Shown: positions 24,033-25,887 of the stretch, in pieces
How the letters are laid out: every line of letters begins with the position of its first letter
Position numbering within the stretch: position 1 is the stretch's first letter
IMG/VR virus record: IMGVR_UViG_3300028840_007886
Span: 1 to 25,887 of that record
DNA length: 25,887 nt
From: a virus
Direction: 5' to 3' (one strand)
The notes under the pieces: generated by a model
Databases searched by the model: none
Seen by the model: only the letters and a program-made list of their open reading frames with translations
What the model was told of the DNA's origin: nothing
Position numbers and translations under genes: made by a program

Positions 24033-24636
24033 TAACAAGTTCTCTGTAAGCTCTGGCAGCTTCTTCAGCATCCATTTTGTGAGTTACTTTACCTTCAACT
24101 TCACCGGCCAGTTTTAAATTTATATTCGTGTCTGCATGCATACCAAGACATTTTTCAAGCCGGTTTAATGCTTGGCCTTTATCCCAAAACTTGTAAATAT
24201 ATTTTTTTATGATCGGCATGCCTTTAAGATCATATTCAAGCTGTTTAACTTCAAAGTGTGATATGCACTGCCTGACATTTTCAGGAAGCTTATGAACTGG
24301 AATATTACATCCGTTTTCATCCATTAAATCCGCTATATCCGATCTGGTTAGATTTCGCTCTTCATGAAGTATCTGTGTAGTATCAAGCTCTATCTTATTA
24401 AACATTTCCCTTTTGAGCTTTAAAACATAATTAAGCACTTTTGGAATCTTCATTAGTTTTGCAGCACCATTCCTGGCAGTATCTCTATTGCTTGTTTCAT
24501 ATGCTTGAATATATGCTTCAGTCTGATTCCAATCACATGAAGGCAATAAATCACAATACTTCTTCTGATTAATAGTAAGTTTTAAACAGGCTTTCTTTTT
24601 CTTTGGGGATTTTTTTACGGGAGTTTTCTTCTTCAT
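24025..24636 (-). CDS. terS: Terminase small subunit (Terminase_2-type)
   Basis: A 203-residue DNA-binding subunit. The start MKKKTPVKKSPKKKKA at 24636 is preferred; a TTG start at 24657 would add 7 residues but overlaps a promoter-like stretch. After the lysine-rich N-terminus, residues 20-70 carry the family pattern LTINQKKYCDLL, WNQTEAYIQAYETS and TARNGAAKLMKIPKVLNYV, a helix-turn-helix for recognising the packaging site. A coiled middle and GQALNRLEKCLGMHAD follow. It recognises the phage DNA end and loads the large subunit. The ribosome binding site is weak for either start. Confidence 0.9.
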   Translation of the reverse strand: MKKKTPVKKSPKKKKACLKLTINQKKYCDLLPSCDWNQTEAYIQAYETSNRDTARNGAAKLMKIPKVLNYVLKLKREMFNKIELDTTQILHEERNLTRSDIADLMDENGCNIPVHKLPENVRQCISHFEVKQLEYDLKGMPIIKKYIYKFWDKGQALNRLEKCLGMHADTNINLKLAGEVEGKVTHKMDAEEAARAYRELVNG

Positions 24637-24644
24637 GAGCCAAT

Positions 24645-24690
24645 AATAAACATTCAACCTTAAATTTTGTCAATATTATTTATTATAACA
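24645..24690 (-). promoter_or_regulatory. Candidate promoter for the late operon
   Basis: On the minus strand TGTTATAAT (24690-24682) is an extended -10 element that would start transcription about 40 bases before the terminase ATG. A second set, TTGACA (24673-24668) with TTTATT 17 bases further, would start transcription almost at the ATG and is less convincing. The region lies between an upstream terminator and the first gene of the 24-kb operon, the expected place. Phage late promoters often need their own activator, so consensus matching is only suggestive. Confidence 0.45.
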
Positions 24691-24755
24691 TGCCTGTAAA
24701 TCGGGGCCCTTTTTGCAATCTCTTATATATAAGGGGAAGAATTTATTTTTTTTAT

Positions 24756-24792
24756 AAAAAAACCCCTGTTATTTTCATAATAAGGGTTTTTT
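24756..24792. terminator. Strong bidirectional rho-independent terminator
   Basis: A run of A and CCC (24757-24765) pairs with GGGTTTTTT (24784-24792). After one C-A mismatch, TGTTAT (24767-24772) pairs with ATAATA (24777-24782) around a TTTC loop. The U-run is present on both strands. On the minus strand it would stop transcripts from the genes at the right before the late promoter, separating two transcription units. Confidence 0.8.
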
Positions 24793-24834
24793 CTCGACTT
24801 TAAAGTATGAGTTGATTTAGAGACTGTTTTGTTT

Positions 24835-24856
24835 TTACTCCATAAGAAACTCCTTT
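24835..24856 (-). other. Possible two-codon minigene with strong ribosome binding site
   Basis: AAAGGAG (24856-24850) stands 6 bases before ATG GAG TAA (24843-24835). The site is as good as those of real genes here, but the reading frame ends after Met-Glu. It may be a minigene of the kind known from phage lambda (bar), a remnant of a lost gene, or chance. It lies between the structured RNA and the terminator. Confidence 0.35.
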
Positions 24857-24885
24857 CCTTTGGCCAATAAAAGAATAATGTTTTT

Positions 24886-25014
24886 AAAAAAACACCTGAA
24901 GCATCAAGACCGGGATTAAGAAGTGGTTTGAGTAGACATCCCTTGGGTTCAGATATAGGCCTTCCTGCAAGGAGTTCAGGCAGTGTGTCACAGACAAAGG
25001 ATGCTTCAAGTGTT
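24886..25014 (-). ncRNA. Candidate structured RNA closed by a 15-bp stem
   Basis: AACACTTGAAGCATC (25014-25000) and GATGCTTCAGGTGTT (24905-24891) form a 15-bp stem. The one non-Watson-Crick pair (25009/24896) is G-U only in the minus-strand RNA and a C-A mismatch on the plus strand, favouring minus transcription. Seven U (24892-24886) follow, like a terminator. Inside are a two-part hairpin (24959-24981: GCCT/AGGC and TCCT/AGGA with a 4-base bulge) and a GGGAT/ATCCC pairing (24912-24916 with 24938-24942), giving a branched fold. It is richer in G+C than its surroundings. It begins 5 bases after the coiled-coil gene stop. I could not match it to a known RNA family. It could also be a DNA site used by terminase. 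Confidence 0.5.
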
Positions 25015-25019
25015 CTTGG

Positions 25020-25376
25020 TTAAAATTTAGCATCTGAAGTTGCTTCTGGTCTTTCTGTTTTTTCTTCTTCTTTTTCAATAACATATTTAGCAAGTTCTTT
25101 AACAGCTTCATCTCTTTCATCTTCAAGGGTTTCATTTAAATCTTCTAATTTTTTTATTTTTTGAGAAGAATCGTGAAGTTTTTTAAGAACATCATCATGG
25201 GATGTTATGTATATTTTCAGTTCTTTTTTCAGTTCTTTTATTGTTTTTTTCATTCTTGAGCTGCCGGATTTATAACCGCGAATTTCCAGGCGGAGTTTTT
25301 TGTTAGTAGCTCCATTCTGGAAGTATTCTTTAACGGTCTGAACTGTTTTTTTAATGAGCTCAATAATTTTTTCCAT
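25020..25376 (-). CDS. Small coiled-coil protein, unknown
   Basis: A 118-residue, highly charged protein. Helical heptad-like segments run through nearly its whole length (MEKIIELIKKTVQTVKEYF, KKTIKELKKELKIYI, KKLHDSSQKIKKLEDLNETL), ending in an acidic, lysine-rich tail and SDAKF. There is no membrane segment or signal peptide. The start at 25376 has only a weak GGAA before it. A better ribosome binding site serves a tiny overlapping frame further upstream (25360-25413), so translation may be coupled. It comes just before the structured RNA and outside the late operon. Function unknown; it is not obviously a lysis or spanin protein. Confidence 0.72.
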   Translation of the reverse strand: MEKIIELIKKTVQTVKEYFQNGATNKKLRLEIRGYKSGSSRMKKTIKELKKELKIYITSHDDVLKKLHDSSQKIKKLEDLNETLEDERDEAVKELAKYVIEKEEEKTERPEATSDAKF

Positions 25377-25413
25377 TTTTTTCCATGGTTGTTTTTTGTT
25401 TTTTCTTTGGCAT
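25360..25413 (-). CDS. Tiny basic leader reading frame overlapping the coiled-coil gene
   Basis: A 17-residue frame (MPKKKQKTTMEKNGKNY) starts at an ATG with AAAGGAG placed 6 bases upstream (25426-25420). It ends with TGA 14 bases beyond the start of the coiled-coil gene. It may be a leader that couples translation to that gene. Alternatively the two frames belong to one protein separated by a +1 shift in the A7 run at 25376-25382, whether a real slip or a sequencing error in the homopolymer. Confidence 0.4.
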   Translation of the reverse strand: MPKKKQKTTMEKNGKNY

Positions 25414-25435
25414 GTTAATCTCCTTTGTTTTTGGT

Positions 25436-25887
25436 TTATCCTATGTTCTCTGTTATTTTTTTAATTTCTTTTGTTACTGGTTGTTCAAGTTGTAATTGTT
25501 CTTTAACAGGTTCAAGGTTTTTATATGCTTCAATAAACTCTTTAGGAAACCATTTTTCCAATTCGGAAGTAAGGACTGTTCTTCCCCAAGATTTTATATT
25601 CCATCTATCAGTCATTAGTTTTTGAGTAATTGGATCAGAATACTGGCATTTATAATTTCCGTATTTTAAATCTTTAAGAACGATCATAAGTTGTTGATGT
25701 GCTATTGTATCAATAGTTCCTTCCAGGTATTCTCTAAAGTCAGCAATTACAGGAAATGAAGTATATTTTCTATTGGCCATTATTTTTTTAGAAGCATTTA
25801 TTACCTGTTCGATATTGAAGTTTTTAAGAGCTTCATAATATATTGTGAGTAGTGTTTCAGTGTATTTTCTATTATAATATTCACAAA
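25436..25887 (-). CDS. Partial early-type phage protein (C-terminal part)
   Basis: The frame is open to the right edge of the window, giving at least 149 residues. The ATG at 25780 has no ribosome binding site and is probably internal. The segment before it (CEYYNRKYTETLLTIYYEAL, then FNIEQVINASKKI) continues the same protein. The plan, a helix with YNR.LTE..L..YYEAL followed by a PVIADFREYLEG motif, then SDPITQKLMTDRW and a WFPKEFIEAYKNL helix, resembles a phage protein family found with replication genes (DUF6475-like, from memory). It is encoded on the same strand as the coiled-coil gene, 22 bases before the next start. A role in replication is inference. Confidence 0.75.
   Translation of the reverse strand, partial: CEYYNRKYTETLLTIYYEALKNFNIEQVINASKKIMANRKYTSFPVIADFREYLEGTIDTIAHQQLMIVLKDLKYGNYKCQYSDPITQKLMTDRWNIKSWGRTVLTSELEKWFPKEFIEAYKNLEPVKEQLQLEQPVTKEIKKITENIG

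Noticed and set aside
24891-25014. The inverted repeat flanking 94 bases as an integron attC site, a retron msr-msd or a miniature transposon.
   Set aside because: The attC core sequences are absent, no reverse transcriptase is adjacent, and I saw no target-site duplication or second copy in the window.
24723-25019. A minus-strand frame in phase with the coiled-coil gene stays open for 98 codons after its stop, including a protein-like stretch (TLEASFVCDTLPELLAGRP).
   Set aside because: There is no start codon in it, it runs through the structured RNA, the U-run and the terminator, and the base pairing explains its composition better. Stop readthrough or a decayed gene cannot be fully excluded.
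24884-25135. Lysine-rich 83-residue minus-strand frame overlapping the end of the coiled-coil gene.
   Set aside because: It is the alternate frame of the A-rich end of the coiled-coil gene plus the structured RNA, with no ribosome binding site and repetitive composition.
1-25887. CRISPR array, tRNA or attachment site.
   Set aside because: No regularly spaced repeats, no tRNA cloverleaf and no integrase-linked direct repeat were seen.

Overview
The window is the late (structural) region of a tailed bacteriophage or prophage with a contractile tail. About 24 kb of tightly packed genes read on the minus strand, from terminase near the right end to tail fibre near the left end. No ribosomal RNA, tRNA, integrase, transposase, lysis or host gene is visible, so prophage and free phage cannot be told apart. 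The DNA is AT-rich, with well-formed GGAGG-type ribosome binding sites. A Mu-like contractile tail suggests a Gram-negative host, but the host cannot be named from the sequence.

Right end (about 24.6-25.9 kb): the C-terminal part of an early-type phage protein enters from the right edge. It is followed by a small coiled-coil protein, then a roughly 380-base stretch without a recognised protein gene. That stretch holds a candidate structured RNA of about 125 nt closed by a 15-bp stem, a possible two-codon minigene, a strong hairpin terminator and a candidate promoter for the late operon.

Head module (about 13-24.6 kb): small and large terminase, three unknown structural-looking proteins, an HK97-type portal, a Mu F/SPP1 gp7-like minor head protein, an S78-type prohead protease, an HK97-fold major capsid protein with an N-terminal scaffolding-like domain, a probable decoration protein, three tandem paralogues of unknown function, a very acidic protein and a head-tail connector.

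Connector and tail module (about 0.4-13 kb): head-tail joining protein, HK97 gp10-like protein, tail terminator, DUF2635 protein, sheath, tube, tail assembly chaperone with a programmed -1 frameshift, tape measure, Mu N-like protein, baseplate hub (Mu P-like), spike (Mu gp45-like), Mu gp46-, gp47- and gp48-like baseplate proteins, an unknown tail-tip protein, tail fibre and a small trailing protein. At the far left a short plus-strand reading frame ends exactly where the minus-strand cluster ends.

The genome is a mosaic of an HK97-type head on a Mu-type contractile tail. The least explained parts are the structured RNA beside the terminase gene, the tandem paralogue cluster after the capsid gene, and the three unknown genes between terminase and portal.
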